Positions 53,263 through 62,147 of a stretch of 64,000 bases of DNA are shown here, piece by piece. Both the position numbers and the translations under genes were made by a program. The number at the start of each line of letters is the position of its first letter. Within the stretch, counting starts at the first letter, position 1. Below the pieces are notes generated by a model that was not told where the DNA came from, did no database searches, and saw nothing but the letters and a program-made list of their open reading frames with translations. The stretch is from QHXW01 sp963847515 (GTDB taxonomy: Bacteria > Acidobacteriota > Terriglobia > Bryobacterales > Bryobacteraceae): the NCBI GenBank assembly GCA_963847515.1, contig CAWKAA010000005.1, positions 496,001-560,000 on the forward strand, read 5' to 3'.

Positions 53263-54345
53263 TCACCGCCCCGCCGCGAAAATCGCAGCCAACTCGTGCG
53301 GCGGTACCACTTCTAACTGCGCATAAGTGCAGTCGCTCGGCTTCTTATCCGTGCGCCACCTTCGAAACTGCGCCATGTGCCGGAAGCGCGTGCCTTGCAT
53401 GTGCTCATAAGCCACTTCGACCACCAACTCAGGCCGCAGCGGTTCCCACGACAGGTCCTTGCCCTGGCTCCAGCGGCTCTGGCCACCCGGCATGCGATGT
53501 CCGGCTTCCCCGTCTGTGGACGCGGCCCACTGCTTCCAAGGGTGATTGGCGAGTGCATCCTGGCGATACGGCGTGAGGAATTCTACCAGCTCCCGCCGCT
53601 TCTCATCGGAGAAACTCGCGCACACGCCCACATGCTGCAGCGCGCCCGAATCATCGAAAAGGCCGAGCAGCAAGGAGCCCACTGACTCCCGTTCGCCTTT
53701 CTTGTACCATCGAAACCCCGCGACCACGCAGTCGCAATCACGCTCGTGTTTGACCTTGAGCATCACGCGCTTGTTCGGTTCGTACGTCCCCGAAATCGGC
53801 TTGGCTATCACGCCGTCGAGCCCCGCCCCCTCGAAGCGTCGAAACCAATCCGCAGCGACGCTCGCGTCCCGAGTTGCTGGCGTCAGATGGATCGGCGGCG
53901 TCGCGGATGAGAGCGCGGCTTCCAGCTCCTGCCGTCTTTTCCCGAACGGCTCGCCCCGCAGATCCCGGTCGCCCTCCGAAAGCAAATCGAAGAACACAAT
54001 GGATGCCGGGATTTGTTTCGACAGCAGCCTCACCCGCGACGCTGCCGGATGAAGCCGGAGCTGTAGCGCTTCGAAGTCCAGCTCACTGTTCTTAGCAATG
54101 ACAATTTCGCCGTCGAGCACACAACGGGCAGGCAACTGCGCCTGTAAACTCTCGAGCAGTTCCGGAAAGTAGCGGTTCAGCGGCTTTTCATCACGGCTCT
54201 GGATCTCGATCTCGTCCCCGTTGCGGAACACCAATGCCCGGAACCCATCCCACTTCGGTTCGAAAATCCATGTGTCACCGTCCGGGATAGCGTCCACTCG
54301 CTTGGCGAGCATCGGCAGGACCGGCGGCTTGACTGGAAGATCCAC
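53263..54345 (-). CDS. ATP-dependent DNA ligase (LigC/LigD-ligase type)
   Basis: The 360-residue protein has motif I Lys31 in EPKWDGFRAL, motif III-like DGEIVIAK, motif IV-like GLDGVIAKPI, motif V MLKVKHERDCDCVV and an OB-fold C terminus (LRPELVVEVAYEHMQGTRFR). It seals nicks during end joining. It is separated from the polymerase-domain gene by 6 bp between stops, and together they cover LigD functions without a nuclease domain. Confidence 0.93.
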   Translation of the reverse strand: MDLPVKPPVLPMLAKRVDAIPDGDTWIFEPKWDGFRALVFRNGDEIEIQSRDEKPLNRYFPELLESLQAQLPARCVLDGEIVIAKNSELDFEALQLRLHPAASRVRLLSKQIPASIVFFDLLSEGDRDLRGEPFGKRRQELEAALSSATPPIHLTPATRDASVAADWFRRFEGAGLDGVIAKPISGTYEPNKRVMLKVKHERDCDCVVAGFRWYKKGERESVGSLLLGLFDDSGALQHVGVCASFSDEKRRELVEFLTPYRQDALANHPWKQWAASTDGEAGHRMPGGQSRWSQGKDLSWEPLRPELVVEVAYEHMQGTRFRHMAQFRRWRTDKKPSDCTYAQLEVVPPHELAAIFAAGR

Positions 54346-54365
54346 GCCTCATGTTATACCGTGTT

Positions 54366-54417
54366 CCGAACGGGGACTGGCACCACCCAAAACACCCTCT
54401 GCAGTGGACAGTGCTGA
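54366..54417. repeat. GGGGAC-ended element, copy B (half)
   Basis: GAACGGGGACTGGCACC followed by CACCCTCTGCAGTGGACAGTGCTG matches the core and left end of copy C but lacks a right GTCCCC end. It lies just upstream of the toxin-antitoxin promoter (CATAAT at 54433). Confidence 0.5.
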
Positions 54418-54456
54418 GCTCGCGCGATGTGGCATAATCTTACTGGAGTCTTACCG

Positions 54457-54723
54457 ATGGAAACCACACGCCTTTCGACCAAGGGTCAGATCATACTGCC
54501 CAAGGGCATCCGTGTTTCCCGGTCGTGGGGACCGGGCACGGAATTCACGGTCGAAGAAACTGGAGAAGGAGTTCTGCTCCGTCCCGCTGCGCGTTTCCCC
54601 CAAACCAGTCTCGAAGAGGTCGCCGGTTGTCTGCGGTCCAGGCGCAAATCGAAAACGCCGCGACAGATACGCGACGCCATTGGCCGGGAAGTGATGCGCC
54701 GCCATGATCGCGGTCGATACTAA
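54457..54723 (+). CDS. AbrB/MazE-type antitoxin
   Basis: The start at 54457 (METTRLSTKGQIILPKGIRV) fits the AbrB swapped-hairpin fold; an upstream ATG at 54427 is unlikely because a CATAAT -10-like box lies between. The 88-residue protein has a DNA-binding N terminus and a C-terminal toxin-binding tail (AIGREVMRRHDRGRY). It overlaps the PIN toxin gene by 20 bp and would repress and neutralise it. Confidence 0.87.
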   Translation: METTRLSTKGQIILPKGIRVSRSWGPGTEFTVEETGEGVLLRPAARFPQTSLEEVAGCLRSRRKSKTPRQIRDAIGREVMRRHDRGRY

Positions 54724-55105
54724 CGTTTTAGTCCGCCTCCTGACTGGCGACGAGCCGAAGCAGCAGGCCGCCGTACGATCCCTCTTCGCCTCCGAGACAA
54801 TCTGGATCGCGAAAACGGTGTTGCTCGAAACCGGCTGGGTGCTCCGCAGTCTGTACGGGTTTGAGGAGCGTGCGATTTGTGAGGCGTTCACGAAATTGCT
54901 CGGCCTCAAGAATGTTCACGTGGAGGATGAGTCATCCGTGGCTGCCGCGCTGGCACTGACGACGCACGGAATTGAACTCGCCGATGCCATGCACTTGAGC
55001 AGCAGACCGCCCGATGTTGTATTTGTCTCTTTCGATAAATCCTTCGTTCAGCGCACCAAGCGCGCCAAGGTATCTGGCATCTCCGCCATGTCGGTTAAGG
55101 ATTAG
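54704..55105 (+). CDS. PIN-domain ribonuclease toxin (VapC-like)
   Basis: The 133-residue protein has the four acidic PIN residues in order: AVDTNVLVR (Asp5), VLLETGWVLR (Glu), GIELADAMH (Asp) and VFVSFDKSF (Asp). It would cleave RNA when free of its AbrB antitoxin. The frame is complete. It is the only intact toxin in the window. Confidence 0.9.
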   Translation: MIAVDTNVLVRLLTGDEPKQQAAVRSLFASETIWIAKTVLLETGWVLRSLYGFEERAICEAFTKLLGLKNVHVEDESSVAAALALTTHGIELADAMHLSSRPPDVVFVSFDKSFVQRTKRAKVSGISAMSVKD

Positions 55106-55286
55106 TTCCCCTCGATACAGAAAGTGATTTGATGCGCCGTAGGCACTACTGTTGGGAAACGGCTGTTTTGCATTGGTTACAATCGAGTCTGGATACGCTA
55201 GTGGCCCGTCGCAGCCAGAGCGTTAGTACCGCTTCCTCCGGTCGCGGCTCAGCAAAGCCTGTCTGAAATAGGTTCCAGTTCCCGGT

Positions 55287-56495
55287 TCAGAAATCGGAGG
55301 AAGCGCCTCCGCCGCCCGAATCTCCCCCACCGAAGTGGACCTCGGGACTGCCTGTTTGCGGGCTTGGCGTTATTATGTTCGGCGATGCGAGCCCGACTGC
55401 GGTGGCCCCGGCGTTCATCCAGCGTTTGTCCTTTCCTGAGAGGCGCTGGGCGGTAAAGCCGCGGCGAATTTCGCCCGGCCCCTTGGCGAGCCAACGTCGG
55501 ACGAAGAGCGCGACACCGATCAGCAATGCGCCCAGGAGCATCGGGTCCCAGGTATGCCGCTGCCAGCCGAGATAAGGCTTATTGGTGACCAGGGTTAGGA
55601 TGGCGACGATAGCGCCCACTGCGATGACGAATCGGTCTTTTTGGCGCAGGCCGCGCGCGAGCACGACAGGCGGCAAGCACCAGATCAGCACCCAGGTGGC
55701 CCAGTAGAACGGCCTTGAGAATTCGGTGGTGGTCCGAAGGCCACCCCACCACTGTCCGAGCAGGTTCACCGACGAAAGCTGGAGGTTGATCGCCAGATAG
55801 ATGCCGAGCCAGAGGAGCGCTTCGGCGATCGAATATTCGTTGTTGAGATACGTGAAGCGATGGCGGGGGCGTACTGCGGCCACGGTAAACAGGCCGACTG
55901 CATAGAACGACGCGACGATCAGATGCTGCGCCGAAGGGGACGAGGTCCAGTAGCCGGGCAGCCAGACGACGAAGATCATCGCAGCAAGAGATGCATAGGG
56001 AAGCCCGAAACGATGCCATATCCAGAGCGAAACGATGGCGCCGGCAGCGGGAACAAGGTATCTCGTTCCGCCCGGCGCCGGCGAAGAGAAGAGACCGCTG
56101 AAAAAGGCGAGCTGCATCCCCACGCAGAGAGAGGCGACTGAGCAAGCGGCCAGGGCTTCCTCGATCCCGTAGCGATAGAGCCGGGCCTGGGAAACGGCGA
56201 TTTCGGCGGCCACATAGGAGAGGGCAGCGAATATCAGGAGAAAAATACCAACGGTTTGCTCCCCCGGATGCGAGAAAAGAACCACGAAGAACAGCCCAAC
56301 CGCGGCGCCCACGATGATCAGCGTAAAAAGGAACAGGACCAGTCGCAAGAAAATGTTGGTGCGGCGGAGCTCACAGACGGTTTCTTGTTCCATGCGCTGG
56401 TACTGCTCGGCGGTGAGAAGACCTTCGCCACGCCAGTCCTTCAGCAGATCGCGGGCGCGCAGAGCTTCTTCGCTGGACGCGCTGTAGGCTCTCAC
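55287..56495 (-). CDS. DUF2157-like multi-pass membrane protein (downstream copy)
   Basis: The 402-residue protein has a charged cytoplasmic N terminus (LKDWRGEGLLTAEQYQRMEQ), about ten hydrophobic helices and a glycine-rich C-terminal tail (FGGGDSGGGGASSDF). The LTAEQ motif and helix plan fit DUF2157/DUF4401 proteins of unknown function. It overlaps the upstream paralogue-like gene by 4 bp. Confidence 0.75.
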   Translation of the reverse strand: MRAYSASSEEALRARDLLKDWRGEGLLTAEQYQRMEQETVCELRRTNIFLRLVLFLFTLIIVGAAVGLFFVVLFSHPGEQTVGIFLLIFAALSYVAAEIAVSQARLYRYGIEEALAACSVASLCVGMQLAFFSGLFSSPAPGGTRYLVPAAGAIVSLWIWHRFGLPYASLAAMIFVVWLPGYWTSSPSAQHLIVASFYAVGLFTVAAVRPRHRFTYLNNEYSIAEALLWLGIYLAINLQLSSVNLLGQWWGGLRTTTEFSRPFYWATWVLIWCLPPVVLARGLRQKDRFVIAVGAIVAILTLVTNKPYLGWQRHTWDPMLLGALLIGVALFVRRWLAKGPGEIRRGFTAQRLSGKDKRWMNAGATAVGLASPNIITPSPQTGSPEVHFGGGDSGGGGASSDF

Positions 56496-57436
56496 GCTTC
56501 CCTCCCGAAGCGGCGCGCGATCTGGACGAGCATAACGAGCATGGCGATACCAGTAAGGACGAAATAGCCCAGGATAGCGGTGCTGCTATCCATCTCGCGA
56601 ATGACGATCGCACTGACACCCACGTAGCCGTACACGGCGGCATAAGCGACGAAGGAAAACTGCCGGCGCTTCAGACCCCAGGCGAGAGAAGCGCCACAGA
56701 CGGCAAGGAGACAGAGAAGCCATACGAGGTAGCCCTCGGGATTGAAGACCCCGGAGAGCAGTGCCCAAAACAGAACGTTGGCCGCGATATTCAGATAGGT
56801 TCCGAAGAAGTGCGGTTTCAGGCCACGGCGGTGAAGTGCGGCTCCGGCGACGGCGACGATCAGGCTGTAGAGAATTGCATATTGCCGGTACTCTGCGTCC
56901 TGATGGGACGGCCAGTGCGAGATGGTGAGTCCGAACCATCCAGCCAGCGAGGACAACGCGAGCGACAACACGAAGCGGTTGTCAAAACGATAGGCGAGGA
57001 AGAAGAAGAGCCCGGCGGTCACCAACAAATAGAGATCCCACTGTCCGGAGAGCATATGAAACCGCGTCTCAAGGTAAGCGAGTTCCACGGACCAAATGAG
57101 GCTGCCGAGGTAAAGGACGTAATCGAAAACCAGACTGGGCGAAGGAGTTTCCCCAGGGGACCAGGCGGGCGCGCGGGAGAAGCAGTACCAAAAACAGGCA
57201 GCGAGCATTGAGGAGAGGATGGCCAGCACCAGGACGTCACCCAGTTGCTGAGACCATGTGCTGACGGTCCAGCCGAGGCCGGCGACGAACGCCAGAATAC
57301 CAGCGTAGAGGAGAATGTTTAGCTCGAGAAAAAGGGAAAAGGGTTCTCCACGCGAGAGGCCTGCCAGGAGTGTGTGCTGTTCCGGCGATATAATGTCGCG
57401 CTCCTTCCATTGCTCCAGTCGGGTGAATATGGTCAT
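56492..57436 (-). CDS. DUF2157-like membrane protein (upstream copy)
   Basis: The 314-residue protein starts FTRLEQWKERDIISPEQHTL LAGL, the DUF2157 N-terminal pattern, and has about nine helices. It is coupled with the downstream DUF2157-like gene (ATGA). The function is unknown; the two may form a heteromeric membrane complex. Confidence 0.75.
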   Translation of the reverse strand: MTIFTRLEQWKERDIISPEQHTLLAGLSRGEPFSLFLELNILLYAGILAFVAGLGWTVSTWSQQLGDVLVLAILSSMLAACFWYCFSRAPAWSPGETPSPSLVFDYVLYLGSLIWSVELAYLETRFHMLSGQWDLYLLVTAGLFFFLAYRFDNRFVLSLALSSLAGWFGLTISHWPSHQDAEYRQYAILYSLIVAVAGAALHRRGLKPHFFGTYLNIAANVLFWALLSGVFNPEGYLVWLLCLLAVCGASLAWGLKRRQFSFVAYAAVYGYVGVSAIVIREMDSSTAILGYFVLTGIAMLVMLVQIARRFGREA

Positions 57437-57474
57437 GAAATCTTCGTTCTGCGATGAATTTACCTATCGTACAT

Positions 57475-57666
57475 TTTCGGCTGGCCGGGGGACAGGTGTC
57501 CGGTTTTGGGAATTGGCTTCGTTTTTCATTTTCTTGTAATTAGTTGACGGAGCGGGAGATAGACTGTGGGGCCAACTTGATAATAGCGTACAGGGCAAGG
57601 AGAGAACGGTGGAGTGCAGTGAACGGTGATCTGGAGTTGGTGGAATCAGGGGGGTTGGTCACGGGG
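57475..57666. repeat. Direct repeat R1 (~192 bp)
   Basis: Begins TTTCGGCTGGCCGGGGGACA and ends GTCACGGGG. It is about 90% identical by eye to R2 (58078-58270) in the same orientation, sharing for example GGAATTGGCTTCGTTTTTCA and GATAATAGCGTACAGGGCAA. It lies downstream of the DUF104 antitoxin and cuts the PIN toxin. No coding potential of its own is evident. Confidence 0.85.
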
Positions 57667-57759
57667 ACTGGAAGCTGTGAAAAAATCCTGAACACGGGCG
57701 GCCACGGCATTCTCCCGGGACAGATCGATCATTACATCGGTGTCGATCAGAGAAACCAT
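57646..57759 (-). pseudogene. Truncated PIN-domain toxin
   Basis: Immediately after the DUF104 antitoxin stop, an ATG at 57759 opens MVSLIDTDVMIDLSRENAVA ARVQDFF, the N terminus of a VapC-type PIN toxin including its first catalytic Asp. It runs for only about 33 native residues before entering repeat R1 and stopping at 57646. The rest of the toxin is missing, so the module is an orphan antitoxin. Confidence 0.75.
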
Positions 57760-57772
57760 TGATTAGCGACCG

Positions 57773-57997
57773 CTAACCGCGCGGGTTGTCCCTGAGCTTG
57801 TTCACGTAGTCGACTCCGTCGCCGATGTCCGCGCGATCCTTCCAGATACCGTAGAAGGGAAGATCTTTGATGGAGGGCCGCTTATGTGCGGCCTGTTGTT
57901 CCACGGGAACAAGCACCTCGACAACGGTCCCTTCCTTGATCTTGACGTCCTCAAGGGGCCGGAAGACGCCATTCTCGTATTTGGCCGCAATGGTCAT
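57773..57997 (-). CDS. AF2212/DUF104-type antitoxin
   Basis: The ATG at 57997 gives MTIAAKYENGVFRPLEDVKI followed by KEGTVVEVLVPVEQQ, the beta-barrel DUF104 antitoxin signature. The ~74-residue protein ends near residues IGDGVDYVNKLRDNPRG, the toxin-binding tail. It precedes a truncated PIN toxin. Repeat R2 lies just upstream of its start and R1 downstream. Confidence 0.85.
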   Translation of the reverse strand: MTIAAKYENGVFRPLEDVKIKEGTVVEVLVPVEQQAAHKRPSIKDLPFYGIWKDRADIGDGVDYVNKLRDNPRG

Positions 57998-58077
57998 GAT
58001 CTCGATCAATCCTAGCACCGGCCTGCGCAAGAGAGGGATTTTACCGAACGCGTGAATCGAGGCTATGGGGGATCCAG

Positions 58078-58270
58078 TTTCGGCTGGCCGGGAACAGGTG
58101 TCCGGTTTTGGGAATTGGCTTCGTTTTTCATTTTTTGTAATTAGTTGACGGGGCGGCAGATAGACTGGGGGGCCCACTCTGATAATAGCGTACAGGGCAA
58201 AGGAGAGAACGGTGGATTGCAGTGAACGATTGGTCTGGAGTTAGTGGAATCCGGGGGTTCAGTCACGGGG
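58078..58270. repeat. Direct repeat R2 (~193 bp)
   Basis: Copy of R1 in the same orientation, located upstream of the DUF104 antitoxin. R1 and R2 differ by several substitutions and one- to two-base indels, so the duplication is not brand new. The copies bracket the antitoxin/truncated-toxin unit (57667-58077). Confidence 0.85.
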
Positions 58271-58276
58271 GTTAGT

Positions 58277-58358
58277 CGCGGGGACGGTCCCCAACCCGGG
58301 GCCCGCCCCGACCACCTAAACACCCGCTGCAGTAGACAGTGCTGCCTGTCCCCGTTCC
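58277..58358. repeat. GGGGAC-ended palindromic element, copy C
   Basis: Starts CGCGGGGACGGTCCCC, holds CACCCGCTGCAGTAGACAGTG and ends TGCCTGTCCCCGTTCC. It directly abuts the end of R2. The right end is the reverse complement of the left end of copy B (GAACGGGGACTGGCACC). Confidence 0.6.
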
Positions 58359-58470
58359 AGACCCGCGTGCAAAATCTCATAGAATTGGATACCAATGCCC
58401 GCCAACCACACCGGTCTCGAAAAGCGCCCCTCGGTTGCGTGAGGTTCGCCGCTGATAGACTGGTGGGCTG

Positions 58471-59235
58471 ATGGTTCCACGCCAGAGTAGTTCCGAGTTA
58501 TCGGAACTTGCAGAGTGTGCTGCGTTTCGGAATGAACTGCGAGCTGCCAGGGAGGCCTGTGCGCGCGATGCTGAGGCGTTCGACGGCGTCCTGTTTACGG
58601 TCGAGCGGCTGGGTTGTCGCCTTTTGGGCCGCATGGAGAGCTTGTTCGCTTACCGCGAGTGCCTGTCGCAACTGGCACGGAAATCCACGCTGGTGGCTGA
58701 GGCCGGAGATGCTAACGGGCTTCTTCACTTCCCTAGCCTGTTTGACTCGATTCGCGAGGCACGCAACGCAGCCCTCCATCAGGGTGCGGTCGCCAGGAAC
58801 TTAACCTCACACGTGATTGAGTTGGCATTGATTTTGGAGGATGCTTTGGGGAATGAACTTCAGCAAGTCCGGTACTTGATGGTCAAGAACCCAGTCATCG
58901 CCGAACGTTGGCAAACTTTGGCCGCGATCCGCCAGCTAATGCTCGCGAATGCTTTTTCCTATCTTCCGATCCATTGGTCGGGTAAGTGGTGCTTTATTTC
59001 AGACCATGTACTCGCCAGCTACCTCCGAAAGTCTAACCGAAAGGCGGAAATGGCCAAGCTCCTGATCGAGGTCCTGGAGAATAAGGATCTGGCCCCAGTT
59101 GAAGCGCCGACCTGCTTTCCAGAGGATGCAGCGGACGAGGTGGTTCAGCGGATGCATTTCGGCATGCCGGTGTTGGTGCTGAACCAAGACAAGATCCATT
59201 TGGAAGGACTGATCTCTCCAGCCGACGTCCTGTAA
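58471..59235 (+). CDS. HEPN-CBS fusion protein
   Basis: The 254-residue protein has a helical N-terminal domain with Arg98-Asn-x3-His103 (EARNAALHQGAVARNLTSHV), the HEPN nuclease-type RNxxxH motif. A CBS-like pair follows (WQTLAAIRQLMLANAFSYLP, WCFISDHVLASYLR; then EVVQRMHFGMPVLVLNQDKI and GLISPADVL). CBS domains often bind adenine nucleotides. It lies about 255 bp upstream of hsdM on the same strand and beside toxin-antitoxin remnants. A nucleotide-gated RNase acting in defence is a hypothesis. I know no characterised protein of this architecture. Confidence 0.65.
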   Translation: MVPRQSSSELSELAECAAFRNELRAAREACARDAEAFDGVLFTVERLGCRLLGRMESLFAYRECLSQLARKSTLVAEAGDANGLLHFPSLFDSIREARNAALHQGAVARNLTSHVIELALILEDALGNELQQVRYLMVKNPVIAERWQTLAAIRQLMLANAFSYLPIHWSGKWCFISDHVLASYLRKSNRKAEMAKLLIEVLENKDLAPVEAPTCFPEDAADEVVQRMHFGMPVLVLNQDKIHLEGLISPADVL

Positions 59236-59490
59236 GTCGCCCCCACAGAAGTGCTCGAAAGCTAGTCCAGGGCGCGCCAAGCTCAAGGATGATCCTGCCA
59301 CCATGGCCTGAGCGCCGGGCATGCGACGGCCGGCACATTCGCGGTACCTCAGTGCGATACCAAGCCAAACCTACACTGATCGATGGAATGAGAGAAAATA
59401 GGCGTTTCTCACGGCGCAACATGTCAAGTGGGGTGGCCCGCGGCATCATAGATCTTTGGTCGCCCAACGCGTCCGTAGGACAACGAAACA

Positions 59491-61887
59491 ATGGCGCTCA
59501 AGAAATCTGAACTATACAGCTCGCTCTGGTCCAGTTGCGACGAACTGCGTGGCGGCATGGATGCCAGCCAATACAAGGACTACGTCCTCGTCCTGCTGTT
59601 CATCAAGTACGTAAGTGACAAATACGCTGGCGTGCCGTACGCGCCAATCATCATCCCCGCGGGGTCCAGCTTCAAAGACATGGTCGCCCTTAAGGGCAAG
59701 CCCGACATCGGCGACCAGATCAACAAGAAAATCATCGCCCCGCTCGCCGATGCCAACAAGCTTTCCGACATGCCCGATTTCAACGACGCCACCAAGCTCG
59801 GCAGCGGCAAGGAAATGGTGGACCGGCTCACCAACCTCATCGCCATCTTTGAAAACAAGGCGCTCGACTTCTCCAAAAACCGCGCGGACGGCGACGACAT
59901 TCTCGGCGATGCCTATGAGTACCTCATGCGCCACTTCGCCACCGAGAGCGGAAAGAGCAAAGGCCAGTTCTACACCCCTGCCGAGGTCAGCCGCATCATG
60001 GCGAAGATCATCGGCATCCGGGGCGCGACGACGACCAGCACCACCGTCTATGATCCCACCTGCGGCTCCGGCTCGCTGCTCTTGAAGGTGGGCGATGAGG
60101 CCAACCCGAAGCCCACCCTCTATGGGCAGGAAAAGGACGCCGCCACCGCCGGCCTGGCCCGGATGAATATGATCCTGCACAATACCCCCACTGCGCTTAT
60201 CCTGCAGGGCAACACGCTGGCCAATCCCCTGTTCAAAGAAGGCGACACCCTCAAGACCTTTGACTACGTTGTAGCCAATCCGCCCTTCAGCGACAAGCGC
60301 TGGAGCAACGGGATCGACCCCCTCAACGACCCATACGGACGCTTTCAGCAATTCGGCACGCCTCCCGCCAGGCAAGGCGATTATGCCTACCTCCTGCACA
60401 TCATCCGCTCGCTCAAGAGCACGGGCAAAGGCGCCTGCATTCTCCCGCACGGCGTCTTGTTTCGGGGAAATGCCGAAGGCGACATTCGCCGCAACCTCGT
60501 CCGCAAGGGCTACATCAAGGGCATCATCGGCCTACCGGCCAACATCTTCTACGGCACTGGCATCCCCGCCTGCATCATCGTCATCGACAAAGAAGAAGCC
60601 CATGCCCGCAAAGCGATCTTCATGATTGATGCCAGCGCGGGCTTCATGAAGGACGGCAACAAGAACCGCCTTCGCGCCATGGACATCCACAAGATCGTCG
60701 ATGTCTTCAACAAACAGCTCGAAATTCCGAAATACTCCCGCATGGTTTCCGTCGCTGAGATCGAGCAAAAAGAGTTCAACCTCAACCTCCCGCGCTACAT
60801 TGACAGCCAGCAGCCGGAAGACATCCAGGACATCGAGGGCCACCTGCGTGGTGGCATCCCCACTGCCGATGTCAATGCTCTGCAACGCTACTGGGCCGTC
60901 TGTCCGCAGCTCCGGCAAACGCTTTTCAAATGCAACCGCCCCGGCTACCTCGACCTTGCCGCGGAGAAGGCGGCCATCAAACCTGCGATCTACGAGCACC
61001 CGGAGTTCGTCAGTTTTATCAGCAACATGAATGCTCTATTTGCGAAATGGCGCAGGCGGAGCGCCGCCACGCTCAAGGGCTTGCAAGCCGGGTGCCATCC
61101 GAAAGAGATGATCGCTGCGCTCTCCGAAGATCTCCTCGCCCACTATAGCGGAAAGCCGCTCATTGATAAATACGATGCCTACCAGCACCTCATGGATTAC
61201 TGGGCGGAGACCATGCAGGACGATTGCTACCTCATCGCCGCCGATGGCTGGAAGGCAGAGACCACTCGCGTGCTGGTGAAGAACAACAAAGGCAAGGAAG
61301 TAGACAGAGGCTGGACCTGCGATCTTGTGCCGAAGGCACTCATGGTCGCCGGTTACTTCGCAGCCGAGCAGCAGGCGATCACCAAGCTGGAAGTCGAGTT
61401 GGAAAGCATCACCGCCCAAATGATTGAGATGGAGGAAGAGCACGGCGGTGAGGAAGGGGCGTTATCCGAGCTGGATAAGGTAAACAAGGCCAACGTTACC
61501 GCCCGCCTGAAGGAGATCCAAAACGGTCAGGCCGCCAACGAAGAAGCCGAAGTGCTGAACGCCTGGCTGAAACTCAGCAACCAGGAGACCGATCTCAAAC
61601 GTACCCTCAAGGACGCCGAGGCCGATCTCGACGCCAAGGCTTACGCCAAATACCCCACGCTCACCGAGGCGGAGATACAGACTCTGGTCGTGGACGACAA
61701 GTGGCTCGCCGCCCTCGATGCCGCCATCCACGGCGAAATGGATCGCATCAGCCAGTCCCTTACGCTACGGGTGAAGGAACTCGCCGAACGCTACGAAACT
61801 CCCGTGCCGCAGCAGGTGAGCAAGGTCGCCGAACTGGAGCAGGCAGTCAACTGCCACTTAAAGCAGATGGGATTCTCATGGAACTGA
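59491..61887 (+). CDS. hsdM: Type I restriction-modification methyltransferase subunit
   Basis: The 798-residue protein starts with the HsdM N-terminal bundle (MALKKSELYSSLWSSCDELR GGMDASQYKDYVLVLLFIKY) and has the N6-adenine methylase core: YDPTCGSGSLLLK (SAM binding) and VVANPPFSDKRW (NPPF catalytic motif). It carries a long C-terminal coiled-coil extension (~620-798, LELESITAQMIEMEEEHGGE) typical of the large HsdM subtype. It overlaps hsdS by 10 bp. The restriction subunit hsdR is not in the window and may follow after 64000. Confidence 0.95.
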   Translation: MALKKSELYSSLWSSCDELRGGMDASQYKDYVLVLLFIKYVSDKYAGVPYAPIIIPAGSSFKDMVALKGKPDIGDQINKKIIAPLADANKLSDMPDFNDATKLGSGKEMVDRLTNLIAIFENKALDFSKNRADGDDILGDAYEYLMRHFATESGKSKGQFYTPAEVSRIMAKIIGIRGATTTSTTVYDPTCGSGSLLLKVGDEANPKPTLYGQEKDAATAGLARMNMILHNTPTALILQGNTLANPLFKEGDTLKTFDYVVANPPFSDKRWSNGIDPLNDPYGRFQQFGTPPARQGDYAYLLHIIRSLKSTGKGACILPHGVLFRGNAEGDIRRNLVRKGYIKGIIGLPANIFYGTGIPACIIVIDKEEAHARKAIFMIDASAGFMKDGNKNRLRAMDIHKIVDVFNKQLEIPKYSRMVSVAEIEQKEFNLNLPRYIDSQQPEDIQDIEGHLRGGIPTADVNALQRYWAVCPQLRQTLFKCNRPGYLDLAAEKAAIKPAIYEHPEFVSFISNMNALFAKWRRRSAATLKGLQAGCHPKEMIAALSEDLLAHYSGKPLIDKYDAYQHLMDYWAETMQDDCYLIAADGWKAETTRVLVKNNKGKEVDRGWTCDLVPKALMVAGYFAAEQQAITKLEVELESITAQMIEMEEEHGGEEGALSELDKVNKANVTARLKEIQNGQAANEEAEVLNAWLKLSNQETDLKRTLKDAEADLDAKAYAKYPTLTEAEIQTLVVDDKWLAALDAAIHGEMDRISQSLTLRVKELAERYETPVPQQVSKVAELEQAVNCHLKQMGFSWN

Positions 61888-62147
61888 AGCGCGGCTACAA
61901 ACAGACCGAAGTGGGGGTGATTCCGGAGGATTGGCAAGCCTCTCCGCTGCCAGACTTCATTTGGTATCAGGAAGGTCCGGGATTGAGGAAATGGCAGTTT
62001 ACGTCAAATGGCTTGAAGGTGATTAATGTCACGAACCTGCAAGAGAACGGAAACCTAGACCTGAGCAATACAGAACGCCACATCTCATGGGAAGAATTCG
62101 AGAAAACCTATAAACACTTTCTGATTGATGACGGCGATGTAGTCATG

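Noticed and set aside
57544..57762. 72-codon plus-strand frame
   Set aside because: It lies across repeat R1 and antisense to the truncated toxin and has no protein-like composition.
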